A stretch of 64,000 nucleotides of DNA from Pseudomonas fluorescens (GCF_002837185.1 NZ_KZ477986.1:1-64000); one strand, 5' to 3'; counted from the first letter of the stretch, positions 1 to 10,127 are shown. The notes: generated by a model from the sequence alone, not told the origin. Program-made: numbers and translations.

Positions 1-50
1 CACGGATTCAAGCCCGCGTTCGGCCAGCGTGGTTTAACGGGGCGCCTGAG

Positions 51-97
51 ATCAAGATCAAAAGCCAGATCAAGATCAAAAGCCAGATCAAGATCAA
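51..97. repeat. Short tandem repeat, 18-bp unit
   Basis: An 18-bp unit beginning ATCAAGATCAAAAGCC occurs twice in perfect tandem (51-68, 69-86), followed by a partial third copy that drifts into GAGCGAC. It lies downstream of the LysR gene (which ends at 197 on the minus strand) with no coding sequence around it. I see no function for it. Confidence 0.7.
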
Positions 98-159
98 GAG
101 CGACTCGCTGCGCATCGTGGTTAGCGTTGGGCGCTACAGAGTTGTGTAGATATCCATGG

Positions 160-186
160 CTATCGGGGCAAGCCCCCTCCCAGATT
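160..186. repeat. Degenerate single REP element
   Basis: The sequence ATCGGGGCAAGCCCCCTCCC matches the REP family seen in full form near 6567 and 24229 but has lost one G of the core. It lies just past the stop of the LysR gene, the usual position for REP elements in this window. Confidence 0.6.
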
Positions 187-196
187 TTGGATTGGG

Positions 197-1060
197 TCAG
201 CCGAAGGTTTCGCGCAGCAGCCCGGCAAATGCGTCCCGTGCCAGGTGCCGTTGGGTGTCCGTGTGCCAGAATAGCAGGTTGTCCACGGGCGCCAGCGCTT
301 CGAAGCGATACGATGCCAACGCGTTGGCCTGCTCATAGCGCGCCAGAATGCCTTCCGGCGCCAATGCCACGCCAATGCCCGCGCTGACGCAACCGATGAT
401 CGTGCCCCAACTGGCATAGCTGGCAATCGCCGGTTTGACGTCATGGGGCTTGAGCCAGTTTTCCAGGGCGGCGCGATAGGGGCAACCCGGCGGCCACACC
501 AGCAAGGTGCGACCGGCCAGGTCCCGGGCGCTGTTGATGGGGGCGCTGCACGCGCTGGCGATCAATACCAGGCGTTCGCTGTAGACCACGCTGTGCTCAA
601 GTTTGGCGCGCGGGTTGCCGGATGCCACCAGCGCCACATCAAGCCGATGGTGCTGCAGGTCGTCCAGCAATTGCGCCCAGGCGCCAGTGACCAATTCCAG
701 GCTGACCTCAGGGTAGCGCCGGTGGTACTCGGCCAGCAGCGGCGGCAGGCGCCCGCTGGCGCTGGACTCCACCGCGCCGATGCGCAAGGTGCCACGAGGG
801 GTCGCGGTGGCATCCACCGCGCGTTTGGACTCGTCCACCAGCGCCAGGATGCGCTCGCAATAATCCAGGAAAATCTCCCCGGCGGCGCTGATCGCCAGCC
901 CGCGTCCGGCACGGATGAACAAGGCTGTGCCCAACTCGCTTTCCAACTGCTTGATACGCGTGGTGATGTTGGACGGCACGCAGTGCAATTGCAGGGCGGC
1001 CTGGGCCACGCTGCCGGTTTGCGCCACGGCTCGCACCATTTTCAGTTGGGCCAGTTCCAT
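197..1060 (-). CDS. LysR-family transcriptional regulator
   Basis: A 287-residue LysR-type regulator of the usual family length. Residues about 1-60 form the winged helix-turn-helix (MELAQLKMVRAVAQTGSVAQAA, with the typical SNITTRIKQLE recognition helix and the GTALFIR turn). Residues about 90-287 form the substrate-binding effector domain. It is divergent from the EamA exporter that starts about 90 bases away, the common arrangement for a LysR protein that controls its neighbour. The inducer and targets cannot be read from the sequence. The ATG at 1060 starts directly at the conserved N-terminus, so the start is well supported. Confidence 0.9.
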   Translation of the reverse strand: MELAQLKMVRAVAQTGSVAQAALQLHCVPSNITTRIKQLESELGTALFIRAGRGLAISAAGEIFLDYCERILALVDESKRAVDATATPRGTLRIGAVESSASGRLPPLLAEYHRRYPEVSLELVTGAWAQLLDDLQHHRLDVALVASGNPRAKLEHSVVYSERLVLIASACSAPINSARDLAGRTLLVWPPGCPYRAALENWLKPHDVKPAIASYASWGTIIGCVSAGIGVALAPEGILARYEQANALASYRFEALAPVDNLLFWHTDTQRHLARDAFAGLLRETFG

Positions 1061-1152
1061 TGCTCAGTTCCCGTGATCTCAGAAGTCAGAAACGCTTAAT
1101 TGTGCTGCGCCTGGCGCGGGCCAAGACTGACGGCATTCCCACCGAGTGCCGG

Positions 1153-2061
1153 ATGCCGCCGATGAATGCCCCGTCTCCTGTAAAGCTTACGCTAGTCGTT
1201 GCCGTCGTCATCCTCTGTTGGGCGTATTCGCCGATTGGCGTGCACGTCGGCTTGCACAGCTACAGCCCTGGCCACCTGGCGCTGCTGCGGTTCCTGATCG
1301 CCTCGGTGTGCATGGGCGCGGTGGCGCTGGTGACGGGCATTGGCCGGCCGCGCCTGCGGGATTTGCCGTGGCTGCTGGTGCTGGGTTTTTTCGGCGTATT
1401 CCTGCACCACACCTGCCTCAATAGCGGCCAGCAATGGGTGAGCGCGTCGGCGTCCAGCGTGCTGGCGCAGTCGGCACCGCTGTTCAGTGTGTTGATTGCG
1501 TTTTTCTGCCTGAAAGAGCGGGTCAGTGCCTGGCGCTGGGGGTGTGTGCTGTTGGGATTGTGGGGTGTGCTGGTGGTGATCCGGGGCGGGCATGGCATGG
1601 CCGACATGGACCCACGCGGCTTGCTGATCCTGCTGGCGGCCCTGTCCTGGAGCGTGTATTTCGCTGTCCTGCGACATTACGCTTGCCGCTACAGCCCGCT
1701 GACGCTGGCCTGCTATATGGTCTGGTCCGGCACCTTGATGCTGTGCGTGAACCTGCCCGGTCTGCCCGCTGCAGTGGCACGGGCACCGTTGCCGGAAAAC
1801 ATGGCGGTGCTGGTGCTCGGTATTTTTCCCAGTGCCCTGGCCTACCTGGCCTGGGGCTACGTGCTCAAGCACGTTGAAGTCAGCCGCGCCTCGGTAGCGA
1901 TGTACCTGATCCCACCCGTGGCGATGATCATGGCCGCGATGCTGCTGGGCGAGCGCATTACCCTGCAGGTGCTGCTGGGCGGGCTGATGGTGCTGGCCAG
2001 TGTGGCCGCTATCGGTCTGGAGGCGCGCTGGGTGCGTTCTTTGCGGCGTACAGCCGGATAA
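1153..2061 (+). CDS. EamA/DMT-family inner-membrane transporter
   Basis: A protein of about 302 residues with ten hydrophobic segments arranged as two EamA repeats, the drug/metabolite transporter fold used for export of amino acids and small metabolites. The second repeat ends with the typical pattern of a proline-rich helix (YLIPPVAMIMAAMLLGE) and a final membrane helix. A longer frame runs back to 1060, but that part is not hydrophobic and overlaps the promoter of the divergent LysR gene. The ATG at 1153 (MPPMNAPSP) or at 1162 is more likely. The substrate is unknown. Control by the divergent LysR protein is an inference from position. Confidence 0.85.
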   Translation: MPPMNAPSPVKLTLVVAVVILCWAYSPIGVHVGLHSYSPGHLALLRFLIASVCMGAVALVTGIGRPRLRDLPWLLVLGFFGVFLHHTCLNSGQQWVSASASSVLAQSAPLFSVLIAFFCLKERVSAWRWGCVLLGLWGVLVVIRGGHGMADMDPRGLLILLAALSWSVYFAVLRHYACRYSPLTLACYMVWSGTLMLCVNLPGLPAAVARAPLPENMAVLVLGIFPSALAYLAWGYVLKHVEVSRASVAMYLIPPVAMIMAAMLLGERITLQVLLGGLMVLASVAAIGLEARWVRSLRRTAG

Positions 2062-2193
2062 TCACGTGGATCGACGCGGCGGGTTCAGGCCTTTGAGGGG
2101 CGCTTAGTCAGATAAGACGAGCGTGCCGGATGCAATTTCCCCCTTGCTCCGCTAGCATTACCGGCTTCCGCTTCCCAGTTGCGACGGTTTTCG

Positions 2194-4263
2194 ATGAGTT
2201 ATCAGGTTCTTGCACGTAAATGGCGTCCGCGCTCGTTCCGCGAAATGGTCGGCCAGACCCATGTGCTCAAGGCTCTGATCAATGCCTTGGACAGCCAGCG
2301 GCTGCACCACGCCTACCTGTTCACCGGTACCCGCGGCGTGGGCAAGACCACCATTGCGCGCATCATCGCCAAATGCCTGAATTGTGAAACCGGGATCACC
2401 TCGACACCGTGCGGCACCTGTTCGGTCTGCCGCGAGATCGACGAAGGGCGTTTCGTCGACCTGATCGAGATCGACGCCGCGAGCCGCACCAAGGTCGAAG
2501 ACACCCGTGAACTGCTCGATAACGTGCAATACGCACCGAGCCGTGGCCGCTTCAAGGTCTACCTGATCGACGAAGTGCACATGCTGTCCAGCCACTCCTT
2601 CAACGCGCTGTTGAAGACCCTGGAAGAGCCGCCGCCCTACGTCAAATTCATCCTGGCCACCACCGACCCGCAGAAACTTCCTGCGACGATTTTGTCGCGG
2701 TGCCTGCAATTCTCCCTGAAGAACATGACCCCCGAGCGGGTGGTCGAGCATTTGACCCACGTGCTGGGCGTCGAGAACGTCCCCTTCGAAGACGACGCAC
2801 TGTGGCTGCTGGGCCGTGCTGCCGATGGCTCGATGCGTGATGCCATGAGCCTCACCGACCAGGCCATCGCCTTTGGTGAAGGCAAGGTCCTGGCCGCCGA
2901 TGTGCGCGCCATGCTTGGCACGCTGGACCACGGCCAGGTGTTCGACGTGCTGCACGCGCTGATCGAAGGCGATGCCAAGGCATTGCTCGAAGCCGTGCGC
3001 CACTTGTCGGAGCAAGGTCCGGACTGGAATGGCGTGCTCTCGGAAATCCTCAATGTGCTGCACCGCGTCGCTATCGCCCAGGCATTGCCTGAGGCGGTCG
3101 ACAACGGCCATGGCGACCGCGACCGCGTGTTGGCGCTGGCCCAGGCGTTGCCGGCCGAAGATGTGCAGTTCTATTACCAGATGGGCCTGATCGGCCGCCG
3201 CGACCTGCCCCTGGCGCCGGACCCGCGCGGGGGCTTCGAGATGGTCCTGCTGCGCATGCTGGCCTTCCGGCCCGCCGACTCGGCGGATGCGCCGAGACAG
3301 CCGCTAAAGCCAGTGGGGATCAGCCAGGCCACAGCTGATTCCGCCAAACCAGTGGCTGGCGCGGCGGTGGTCGCGCCAGTGGAAGCTGCACCCGCAGCGG
3401 TTACCGAGCCGGTGGTTGCCGCCCCGGTGGCCGAGCCTGAAGCGGTGATCGAGGCTAAGCCTGAGCCTGAGCCTGAGCCGCAAGTCGCCCCGGTGGTGGA
3501 TCTGCCCTGGAATGACCCGGTCGAAGCGCCCGTCGAGCCCGAGCAACAGCCCGCCGTGGAGCCGGTACTGGACACCACGGGCGAGCAGCCCGAACTGACG
3601 CCAATGCCCGCGCCGACCCCGGACAGCGTGGTGCCGGATGCGCCGGAGTGGGTGTCCGCGCCGGTGCCGGAGCCGACCGTGGCCCAGGTCGAGGCCGCCA
3701 CGCCCGGCATTGACCTCGACGACGAACCGCCGCTGGACGAAGACTACATCGAGCCGGACATGGATTCGGCCTACAGCTACCTGGACGAACTCGCCAGCGA
3801 ACACACCGCCGAGCCCGCCCCCGAGCCGGAGGTGGAGCCCGCCGCGGCCCCGGCCACCGGCCTGGCCCTGCAATGGCTGGAATTGTTTCCAAAGTTGCCG
3901 ATCTCCGGCATGACCGGCAGTATCGCCGCCAACTGCACGTTGATTGCCATCGACGGCGACCATTGGCTGCTGCACCTGGACCCGGCCCACAGCGCCTTGT
4001 TCAATGCCACCCAGCAGCGCCGTCTGAACGACGCGCTCAACCAGTACCATGGGCGCACGCTGACAATCGCCATCGAGCTGATCAAGCCCGAGCAGGAAAC
4101 CCCGGCCCAGGCCGCGACGCGTCGCCGCCTGAACCGCCAGCGCGACGCCGAGGCGTCGATCCAGGCTGATCCGCTTATCCAGCAAATGATGCAACAGTTC
4201 GGTGCGGTCGTCCGTCACGATACTATTGAACCTGTCGAAGCCCCGGCGCCCCAGGCGTCATGA
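2194..4263 (+). CDS. dnaX: DNA polymerase III subunit tau (and gamma)
   Basis: The clamp-loader ATPase and organiser of the replicative polymerase, 689 residues. The N-terminus [15 protein letters not shown] is diagnostic. Walker A is GTRGVGKT near residue 45, a zinc motif of four cysteines follows (C-x8-C-x2-C-x2-C, around [16 protein letters not shown]), and IDEVHMLS is the Walker B region. Residues about 380-560 are a low-complexity Ala/Pro/Glu-rich linker containing an EPEPEP stretch. The C-terminal about 130 residues form the tau-specific polymerase-binding domain. The ATG at 2194 is chosen because the conserved N-terminus begins there; a frame from 2179 adds only four residues. I see no A-rich slippery heptamer of the Escherichia coli type, so how gamma is made here, if it is, is not apparent. 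Confidence 0.97.
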   Translation: MSYQVLARKWRPRSFREMVGQTHVLKALINALDSQRLHHAYLFTGTRGVGKTTIARIIAKCLNCETGITSTPCGTCSVCREIDEGRFVDLIEIDAASRTKVEDTRELLDNVQYAPSRGRFKVYLIDEVHMLSSHSFNALLKTLEEPPPYVKFILATTDPQKLPATILSRCLQFSLKNMTPERVVEHLTHVLGVENVPFEDDALWLLGRAADGSMRDAMSLTDQAIAFGEGKVLAADVRAMLGTLDHGQVFDVLHALIEGDAKALLEAVRHLSEQGPDWNGVLSEILNVLHRVAIAQALPEAVDNGHGDRDRVLALAQALPAEDVQFYYQMGLIGRRDLPLAPDPRGGFEMVLLRMLAFRPADSADAPRQPLKPVGISQATADSAKPVAGAAVVAPVEAAPAAVTEPVVAAPVAEPEAVIEAKPEPEPEPQVAPVVDLPWNDPVEAPVEPEQQPAVEPVLDTTGEQPELTPMPAPTPDSVVPDAPEWVSAPVPEPTVAQVEAATPGIDLDDEPPLDEDYIEPDMDSAYSYLDELASEHTAEPAPEPEVEPAAAPATGLALQWLELFPKLPISGMTGSIAANCTLIAIDGDHWLLHLDPAHSALFNATQQRRLNDALNQYHGRTLTIAIELIKPEQETPAQAATRRRLNRQRDAEASIQADPLIQQMMQQFGAVVRHDTIEPVEAPAPQAS

Positions 4264-4306
4264 ACCGGGCGACTCTTTTGATCCACGTACTTTTGAGGTG
4301 ATTCCC

Positions 4307-4645
4307 ATGATGAAAGGTGGCATGGCCGGCCTGATGAAGCAGGCGCAGCAGATGCAGGAAAAAATGGCCAAGATGCAGGAAGAACTGGCCAACGCCGAAG
4401 TCACCGGTAAAGCCGGTGGCGATATGGTCAGCGTGGTGATGACCGGTCGTCACGACATCAAGCGCGTCAGCATCGACCCAAGCCTGCTCGAAGGCGTCAG
4501 CGATGACGACCGTGAAGTGCTGGAAGACCTGTTCGCCGCTGCCGTCAACGACGCGGTGCGCAAGATCGAAGCCAGCAGCCAGGAAAAAATGGGCGGCATG
4601 ACCGCTGGCATGCAACTGCCACCGGGTATGAAGCTGCCGTTCTGA
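4307..4645 (+). CDS. ybaB: YbaB/EbfC-family nucleoid-associated protein
   Basis: A small basic DNA-binding protein of 112 residues. It starts [17 protein letters not shown], the methionine-rich helix typical of the family. The central part ([29 protein letters not shown]) forms the dimer core and the tail is glycine/methionine-rich ([17 protein letters not shown]). It lies 43 bases after dnaX and ahead of recR, the conserved dnaX-ybaB-recR order, although here an oxidoreductase gene separates ybaB from recR. A GAGGTG ribosome-binding site stands before the double ATG at 4307. A good terminator follows the stop. Confidence 0.96.
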   Translation: MMKGGMAGLMKQAQQMQEKMAKMQEELANAEVTGKAGGDMVSVVMTGRHDIKRVSIDPSLLEGVSDDDREVLEDLFAAAVNDAVRKIEASSQEKMGGMTAGMQLPPGMKLPF

Positions 4646-4669
4646 TCGGCAGGTTTTAGCTGCACTCCA

Positions 4670-4698
4670 ATGCCAGGCCTCGTGCCTGGCATTTTTGT
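4670..4698 (+). terminator. Rho-independent terminator after dnaX-ybaB
   Basis: A 9-bp perfect stem (ATGCCAGGC at 4670-4678 and its complement at 4684-4692) with a 5-base loop is followed by TTTTTG. It closes the dnaX-ybaB transcript and separates it from the oxidoreductase gene. Confidence 0.85.
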
Positions 4699-4779
4699 TT
4701 GTGCCTATTGCAACTGAACCCTGGGGCAGCAAGCAGGGTCTGCACCCTATACGTATGCATTCGCTTAAAGGAGCCCCTG

Positions 4780-5814
4780 ATGCCTCAAGAACCGACGCTG
4801 AACCAACGCATCGTCCTGGTCTCACGCCCTCAAGGCGCGCCGACTCCGGAAAATTTCCGCCTCGAACGCGTGAACCTGCCAGAGCTGGCGGACGGCCAGG
4901 TGCTGCTCAAGACGCTCTATCTGTCGCTGGACCCCTACATGCGCGGACGCATGAGCGACGCGCCGTCGTACGCAGCACCCGTGGAAATCGACGACGTGAT
5001 GACCGGTGGCGCGGTCAGCCGTGTCGAGCAGTCGCGCAATCCGAAATTCGAGGTGGGCGACCTGGTCGTGGGCTCTACCGGCTGGCAGAGCCACAGTATT
5101 TCCGATGGCCGCAACCTGATGCCGGTGCCCAATGGCCTGGCCAGCCCGTCGATGGCCCTGGGGGTATTGGGCATGCCCGGTATGACCGCTTACATGGGCC
5201 TGATGGATATCGGCCAGCCCAAGGCCGGTGAAACCCTGGTCGTGGCGGCGGCCTCGGGTGCGGTGGGCTCGGTGGTGGGCCAGGTTGCCAAGCTCAAGGG
5301 CTTGCGCGTGGTGGGCATTGCCGGCGGTGCGGACAAGTGCCGCTACGTGGTCGATGAGCTGGGTTTCGATGCCTGTATCGACCACAAGAGCGAAGGGTTT
5401 GCCGACGAGCTGGCCCAGGCCTGCTTCAATGGCGTGGATATTTATTTCGAGAACGTCGGCGGCAAGGTGTTCGACGCCGTGATGCCGTTGCTCAACCCCA
5501 AGGCGCGGGTGCCCCTGTGCGGGCTGATCGCCGGGTATAACGCCCATGAAGCGCCAAGCGGCCCCGATCGTCTGCCGGCGCTGCAGCGCACTTTGCTGAC
5601 CAAGCGTGTGCGCATCCAGGGCTTTATCGTGTTTGACGACTACGGTGATCGCCAGCCGGAGTTCCTCAGCGCCATGGCGCCCTGGGTTCGCGAGGGCAAG
5701 ATCAAGTTCCGCGAAGACGTGGTCGACGGCCTGGAGCAAGCGCCCGAAGCCTTTATCGGTTTGCTCGAAGGGCGCAACTTCGGCAAGTTGGTCGTGCGCG
5801 TCGCACAGGATTGA
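4780..5814 (+). CDS. Zinc-independent NADP-dependent oxidoreductase (MDR family, YncB/CurA-like)
   Basis: A 344-residue medium-chain dehydrogenase/reductase of the leukotriene-B4 dehydrogenase/CurA type, expected to reduce activated double bonds with NADPH. Visible signs are the N-terminal LSLDPYMRGRMSD segment, the Rossmann motif AASGAVGSVVGQVAKLKG near residue 155, and the conserved YFENVGGKVFDAVMPLLN stretch. Zinc-binding cysteines are absent, as expected for this branch. The ATG at 4780 is preceded by AAAGGAG, so the longer frame from 4699 is rejected. The gene lies between the ybaB terminator and recR and probably has its own promoter. The physiological substrate is unknown. Confidence 0.9.
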   Translation: MPQEPTLNQRIVLVSRPQGAPTPENFRLERVNLPELADGQVLLKTLYLSLDPYMRGRMSDAPSYAAPVEIDDVMTGGAVSRVEQSRNPKFEVGDLVVGSTGWQSHSISDGRNLMPVPNGLASPSMALGVLGMPGMTAYMGLMDIGQPKAGETLVVAAASGAVGSVVGQVAKLKGLRVVGIAGGADKCRYVVDELGFDACIDHKSEGFADELAQACFNGVDIYFENVGGKVFDAVMPLLNPKARVPLCGLIAGYNAHEAPSGPDRLPALQRTLLTKRVRIQGFIVFDDYGDRQPEFLSAMAPWVREGKIKFREDVVDGLEQAPEAFIGLLEGRNFGKLVVRVAQD

Positions 5815-5880
5815 GCATTTGACGCTAATCCGGGGCGCGGGTATAAACCGCGTCTCGTTGTTTTGTCGGACCCTTCGCCC

Positions 5881-6483
5881 ATGAGCTTCAGCCCCCTGAT
5901 TCGCCAACTGATCGACGGCCTGCGTACCTTGCCGGGCGTCGGCCAGAAAACTGCCCAGCGTATGGCGCTGCAACTGCTGGAGCGTGATCGCAGCGGCGGC
6001 ACCCGTCTGGCCCAGGCCCTGAGCCAGGCCATGGAAGGCGTGGGCCACTGTCGCCAATGCCGCACCCTGACCGAAGAAGAACTCTGCCCGCAATGCGCCG
6101 ACCCACGACGCGACGACACGCTGCTGTGTGTGGTGGAGGGGCCAATGGACGTGTATGCGGTTGAGCAGACCGGCTACCGCGGGCGTTACTTCGTGCTCAA
6201 GGGCCATCTTTCGCCGTTGGATGGCCTGGGGCCGGAAGCCATTGGCATTCCGCAACTGGTGGCGCGGATCGAAGAGCAGGGCACATTTACCGAAGTGATC
6301 CTGGCGACCAACCCTACGGTCGAAGGCGAAGCGACGGCGCATTACATCGCCCAGTTGCTGACCAACAAGGGGTTGATCACCTCACGTATTGCCCATGGCG
6401 TGCCCCTGGGTGGCGAGCTTGAATTGGTCGACGGCGGCACCTTGGCGCACTCGTTCGCCGGCCGCAAGCCGATCGCCCTCTAA
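5881..6483 (+). CDS. recR: Recombination mediator protein RecR
   Basis: The 200-residue recombinational repair protein that with RecF and RecO loads RecA at gapped DNA. The N-terminal helix-hairpin-helix is [20 protein letters not shown]. The zinc finger is C-x2-C-x11-C-x2-C (CRQC near residue 57 and CPQC near residue 72). The Toprim domain follows from about residue 81 ([15 protein letters not shown]), and the C-terminal Walker-like tail ends the protein. Length equals the family norm. The ATG at 5881 is used because [12 protein letters not shown] is the conserved start. Confidence 0.97.
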   Translation: MSFSPLIRQLIDGLRTLPGVGQKTAQRMALQLLERDRSGGTRLAQALSQAMEGVGHCRQCRTLTEEELCPQCADPRRDDTLLCVVEGPMDVYAVEQTGYRGRYFVLKGHLSPLDGLGPEAIGIPQLVARIEEQGTFTEVILATNPTVEGEATAHYIAQLLTNKGLITSRIAHGVPLGGELELVDGGTLAHSFAGRKPIAL

Positions 6484-6501
6484 AGCCACAGCAGGACAAC
6501 A

Positions 6502-6649
6502 TGTGGGAGGGGGCTTGCCCCCGATCGCGGTGGATCAGCAATGAATGTGTTGACGGGCACTCCGCTATCGGGGGCAAGCCCCCTCCCACATTTTGACCAC
6601 ATTCCAAACTGGAACTCGGTCGAATGTGGGGGGGCTTGGCCCGATGAGG
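6502..6649. repeat. REPIN plus a third degenerate REP copy
   Basis: Two REP sequences in inverted orientation (TGTGGGAGGGGGCTTGCC at 6502 and its complement ending at 6591) enclose a short spacer, forming a REPIN. A third, altered copy lies at about 6622-6649. This fills the gap between the convergent recR and apt genes, and the long hairpin could also act as a transcript end. Confidence 0.85.
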
Positions 6650-6665
6650 CCCGTCCTGACACACA

Positions 6666-7214
6666 CTACCGTTCGGTCAACCCGAACTGCGTCAGGCAGA
6701 ACGTGGGAATGCCCATATCTTCCAAACGCTGCGACCCACCCAGCTCCGGCAAATCGATAATCGCCGCCGCTTCAAAAATCTGCGCGCCCATGCGTCGCAC
6801 CAGGTTCGCTGCGGCGATCAGGGTGCCGCCGGTGGCGATCAAGTCATCGAACATCAGCACCGAGTCACCTTCGCAAAGGCTGTCGGCGTGGACCTCGAGG
6901 AGCGCTTCGCCATATTCGGTCTGGTAAGCCTCGGCAAGGACGTCAGCCGGCAATTTGCCTTGCTTGCGAAACAGGATCAGTGGCTTGTTGAGCTGGTAGG
7001 CGACGATCGAGCCGATCAGGAAGCCGCGGGCATCCATCGCGCCAATATGGCTGAAGTCGGCTTCGACATAACGCTGGGCAAAGCTGTCGGCGACCAGGCG
7101 CAGGGCGCGGGGCGATTGGAACAACGGCGTGATGTCACGGAAGATCACCCCAGGCTTGGGGAAGTCGATGACGGGGCGAATCAGGGATTTGATGTCGAAC
7201 GAATCGAAAGTCAT
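6666..7214 (-). CDS. apt: Adenine phosphoribosyltransferase
   Basis: The purine-salvage enzyme that joins adenine and PRPP to make AMP, 182 residues, cytosolic. The N-terminal [20 protein letters not shown] is the family signature. The PRPP-binding loop is [13 protein letters not shown] near residue 120, and the adenine-side segment [10 protein letters not shown] is present. It is convergent with recR and lies downstream of anr with 78 bases between, so it could share the anr transcript. The start at 7214 agrees with the conserved N-terminus. Confidence 0.96.
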   Translation of the reverse strand: MTFDSFDIKSLIRPVIDFPKPGVIFRDITPLFQSPRALRLVADSFAQRYVEADFSHIGAMDARGFLIGSIVAYQLNKPLILFRKQGKLPADVLAEAYQTEYGEALLEVHADSLCEGDSVLMFDDLIATGGTLIAAANLVRRMGAQIFEAAAIIDLPELGGSQRLEDMGIPTFCLTQFGLTER

Positions 7215-7292
7215 CGTCGAAGGGTCCTGGGCGGAAAACGGACCCGAAGTATACCTGCGGCCTTGCCGGTTCGCTCGGCCGCAGATCGCGGA

Positions 7293-8027
7293 TCACCCTT
7301 CCAGGGAACCACCGGCCAGCGCGCACAACTGGATGGGGTCGAGGATGTGCACTTCCTTGCCCTCGGCGGCAATCAATGCGTTCTGCTGGAAGCGGGTAAA
7401 CACGCGGGACACGGTTTCCACCGCAAGGCCCAGGTAATTGCCGATTTCATTGCGCGACATGCTCAGGCGGAACTGGTTGGCTGAAAACCCACGGGCGCGA
7501 AAGCGCGCCGACAGGTTGACCAGGAAGGTTGCGATGCGCTCGTCGGCGGTTTTCTTCGACAACAGCAGCATCATCTGTTGATCGTCACGAATCTCGCGGC
7601 TCATGACGCGCATCAACTGACGGCGCAGCTGTGGCAACTGCACGGCCAGTTCATCGAGGCGCTCGAAAGGAATTTCGCACACCGACGTGGTCTCCAGTGC
7701 CTGAGCCGAGACCGGATGCATGTCGGTGTCCATCCCCGACAGCCCGACCAGTTCGCTGGGCAGGTGGAAGCCGGTAATTTGCTCTTCGCCACCGTCGCTG
7801 AGGCTGAACGTCTTCAACGCCCCTGAACGGACTGCATAAACGGAATCGAACTTGTCACCCTGGCGAAACAGAAACTCGCCTTTTTTCAGGGGGCGGCCGC
7901 GTTTAACGATGTCGTCCAGCGCATCCATGTCTTCCAGATTCAGCGAAAGTGGCAGGCAGAGGGGGGCCAGGCTGCAATCCTTGCAATGGGCCTGGCTGTG
8001 AGCGCGCAGTTTAACTGGCTCGGACAT
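7293..8027 (-). CDS. anr: Oxygen-sensing CRP/FNR-family regulator Anr
   Basis: A 244-residue global activator of anaerobic and microaerobic genes. The N-terminal cysteines C15, C18 and C24, with a further one near residue 114 (TTSVCEIPF), are the expected ligands of an oxygen-labile 4Fe-4S cluster. Residues about 35-150 form the cyclic-nucleotide-binding-like fold ([23 protein letters not shown]). The C-terminal helix-turn-helix contains [23 protein letters not shown], with the E..SR residues that read TTGAT half-sites. The neighbourhood fits the role: hemN and the cbb3 oxidase operons beside it carry ANR boxes. No clear ANR box precedes anr itself. Confidence 0.96.
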   Translation of the reverse strand: MSEPVKLRAHSQAHCKDCSLAPLCLPLSLNLEDMDALDDIVKRGRPLKKGEFLFRQGDKFDSVYAVRSGALKTFSLSDGGEEQITGFHLPSELVGLSGMDTDMHPVSAQALETTSVCEIPFERLDELAVQLPQLRRQLMRVMSREIRDDQQMMLLLSKKTADERIATFLVNLSARFRARGFSANQFRLSMSRNEIGNYLGLAVETVSRVFTRFQQNALIAAEGKEVHILDPIQLCALAGGSLEG

Positions 8028-8183
8028 TTCTTAAATCCTTGTGGGAAAAACACACATAAGACGTAAGGGTAACGCACTGGGGGGGCTGAGACCAGCGTGT
8101 ACAAAAAAGCCTCACGGGTATAAAGGTTCGTGTGTCATGGCCGATACAAAGTAACGATACTCTTTGAATTTGGAGCCAGACCC

Positions 8184-8678
8184 ATGATTTCCATTGGTGC
8201 AAATACCTCGGCAAGCCTCAGCGCGCAGCCTCTGCCGGAGCCGAAAGATCTGGTGGCGGAAGCGAAGTCGGCTGCGGCTGCCAAAGAGTTGAAGGACGCC
8301 ACGTCAGCGCCCCTCAGCACCAAGACGGAAGAAGGCGTGAAAGTGACGTTTTCCGGCGCTGCCTTGCTGGCGATCAGTGACACCAGGAAATCCAACAGCG
8401 ATATCGAGGAAAGCGGCCTGCCCGACGATGTCCAGCAGGTCTTGAAGATGATCCGCGAGATCAAGAAACAGATTGCAGAAAAGCAGGCCGAACTGGCCGC
8501 CGTCATGGCCGATAAAACCCTTTCTCCGGAGCAGGCCAGGGTCAAGGTCAATAACCTGCAGGGGGCACTTGCCGCGCTGAACGCGAGCCTCGTCACGGCG
8601 CAGGCGTCCTTGAGCAAGGCCATGAAGGGGCTCAGTGGCGACGATGCGATGAAGGCCGCCTCCCTGGCTATGGCATAG
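8184..8678 (+). CDS. Hypothetical coiled-coil protein
   Basis: A 164-residue protein of no family that I recognise. It begins MISIGANTSASLSAQPLPEP with no signal peptide. The first about 50 residues are Ala/Lys/Ser-rich and probably disordered. Residues about 85-150 (EIKKQIAEKQAELAAVMADK and onward) have heptad-like spacing and should form helices or a coiled coil. A GGAG ribosome-binding site lies 9 bases before the ATG at 8184. It is divergent from anr and convergent with hemN, whose stop lies only a few bases beyond. A cytosolic or surface-associated structural role is possible but unsupported. Confidence 0.75.
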   Translation: MISIGANTSASLSAQPLPEPKDLVAEAKSAAAAKELKDATSAPLSTKTEEGVKVTFSGAALLAISDTRKSNSDIEESGLPDDVQQVLKMIREIKKQIAEKQAELAAVMADKTLSPEQARVKVNNLQGALAALNASLVTAQASLSKAMKGLSGDDAMKAASLAMA

Positions 8679-8684
8679 GTATTT

Positions 8685-10067
8685 TCAGATTACCCGCGAG
8701 AAACGCTGCCGGTTCTGGTGCTCGAGGTAGGCATCGAACACCATGCACACCGAACGCACCAACAAACGCCCGGCCGGCAGTACACGAATGCCCTGGGCGT
8801 CCAACTCGATCAGACCGTCGGTGGCCATCGTCTCCAGTTGCGGCCACAGCTCGGCAAAATAACCGCGAAAGTCGATGTTGTACGCCTGTTCGATCCCCTC
8901 GAATCCCAGGCTGAAATTGCAGATCAATTGCTGGATCACATCCCGCCGCAAACGGTCATCCGTGGTGCAGATCAAGCCTCGGCTGGTCGCCAATTGCGCG
9001 CCCGCCAGGGCGTTCTGGTACGCGTTGAGGTCACTGCTGTTCTGGCAGTACAAATCGCCGATCTGGCTGATCGCCGACACGCCTAACCCAATCAGATCGC
9101 AGTGCCCGTGGGTGGTGTAGCCCTGGAAATTACGTTGCAGCTTGCCTTCTTCCTGGGCGATGGCCAGTTCGTCGTCCGGCAGGGCAAAGTGGTCCATGCC
9201 GATATAGCGGTAGCCGGCCTGGGTCAGTTGTTCGATGGTGGTTTGCAGCATCAACAGTTTTTCTGCCGGCGAGGGCAGATCATCGGTGTTGATCCGCCGC
9301 TGGGGCATGAAACGCTCTGGCAGGTGTGCGTAGTTGAATACCGACAGGCGGTCGGGTTGCAGGCGGATGACTTCTTCCACGGTGCGTGCAAAGTTCAGCG
9401 GTGACTGCTTGGGCAGGCCATAGATCAGGTCGATATTGATCGAGCGAAATTGCAGGGTGCGCGCCGCGTCGATCACCGCGCGGGTTTCCTCCAGGCTTTG
9501 CAGGCGATTGACCGCACGCTGCACTTCGGGGTCCAGGTCTTGCAGGCCGATGCTGACGCGGTTGAAGCCCAGTTCGCGCAGCAGGCCCATGGTTGCCCAA
9601 TCGGCTTCGCGAGGGTCGATCTCGATGCCGTAGTCGCCCGAATCGTCCTCGAGCAAATTGAAGTGCTGGCGCAGGTGTTTCATCACCTGGCGCAACTCGT
9701 CGTGGCTGAGGAAGGTCGGCGTGCCGCCGCCCAGGTGCAGTTGCTCCACCGGCTGTTTCGGGTCGAGGTGGCAGGCCACCTGCTGGATCTCCTGCATCAG
9801 GCGTTGCAAATAGGCCTGGGCGCGGCCACGGTCCTTGGTGATCACCTTGTTGCAGGCGCAGTAGTAACAAATATTGGCGCAGAACGGCACGTGTACGTAC
9901 AGCGACAACGGCCGCGTGGCTTTGCGACTGTCGCGCAGCGCATGGAGCAGGTCGAAGGTGCCGACCTGGCTGTCGAATTGGACGGCCGTGGGGTAGGACG
10001 TGTAGCGCGGCCCCGCCAGGTCGTAGCGGTGAATCAGATCGGTGTCCCAACGAATGGCGTCGAGCAT
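8685..10067 (-). CDS. hemN: Oxygen-independent coproporphyrinogen III oxidase
   Basis: A radical-SAM enzyme of 460 residues that decarboxylates coproporphyrinogen III to protoporphyrinogen IX without oxygen, supplying heme when O2 is low. The 4Fe-4S motif is C-x3-C-x2-C (CANICYYC, near residue 62). YTSYPTAVQF at the N-terminus and LGGGTPTFL are family signatures. The C-terminal HemN domain follows. A perfect ANR box lies 61 bases upstream of the start, so induction by Anr at low oxygen is very likely. Placement beside the cbb3 oxidase block fits, since those oxidases consume much heme. Confidence 0.97.
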   Translation of the reverse strand: MLDAIRWDTDLIHRYDLAGPRYTSYPTAVQFDSQVGTFDLLHALRDSRKATRPLSLYVHVPFCANICYYCACNKVITKDRGRAQAYLQRLMQEIQQVACHLDPKQPVEQLHLGGGTPTFLSHDELRQVMKHLRQHFNLLEDDSGDYGIEIDPREADWATMGLLRELGFNRVSIGLQDLDPEVQRAVNRLQSLEETRAVIDAARTLQFRSINIDLIYGLPKQSPLNFARTVEEVIRLQPDRLSVFNYAHLPERFMPQRRINTDDLPSPAEKLLMLQTTIEQLTQAGYRYIGMDHFALPDDELAIAQEEGKLQRNFQGYTTHGHCDLIGLGVSAISQIGDLYCQNSSDLNAYQNALAGAQLATSRGLICTTDDRLRRDVIQQLICNFSLGFEGIEQAYNIDFRGYFAELWPQLETMATDGLIELDAQGIRVLPAGRLLVRSVCMVFDAYLEHQNRQRFSRVI

Positions 10068-10127
10068 GCGGGCGGTCCCCCGGTTTGGCTGGTGGGCCGA
10101 GTCTAGGGGCTGGTTGGGGAGGGCATG

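Noticed and set aside
2062..2193. 4.5S (signal recognition particle) RNA next to dnaX, as in P. aeruginosa
   Set aside because: The conserved core GGAAGGAAGC was not found on either strand in this gap. The gene may lie outside the window.
2194..4263. Programmed frameshift in dnaX producing gamma
   Set aside because: I looked for an A-rich slippery heptamer with a downstream hairpin as in Escherichia coli and saw none. The full frame is intact.
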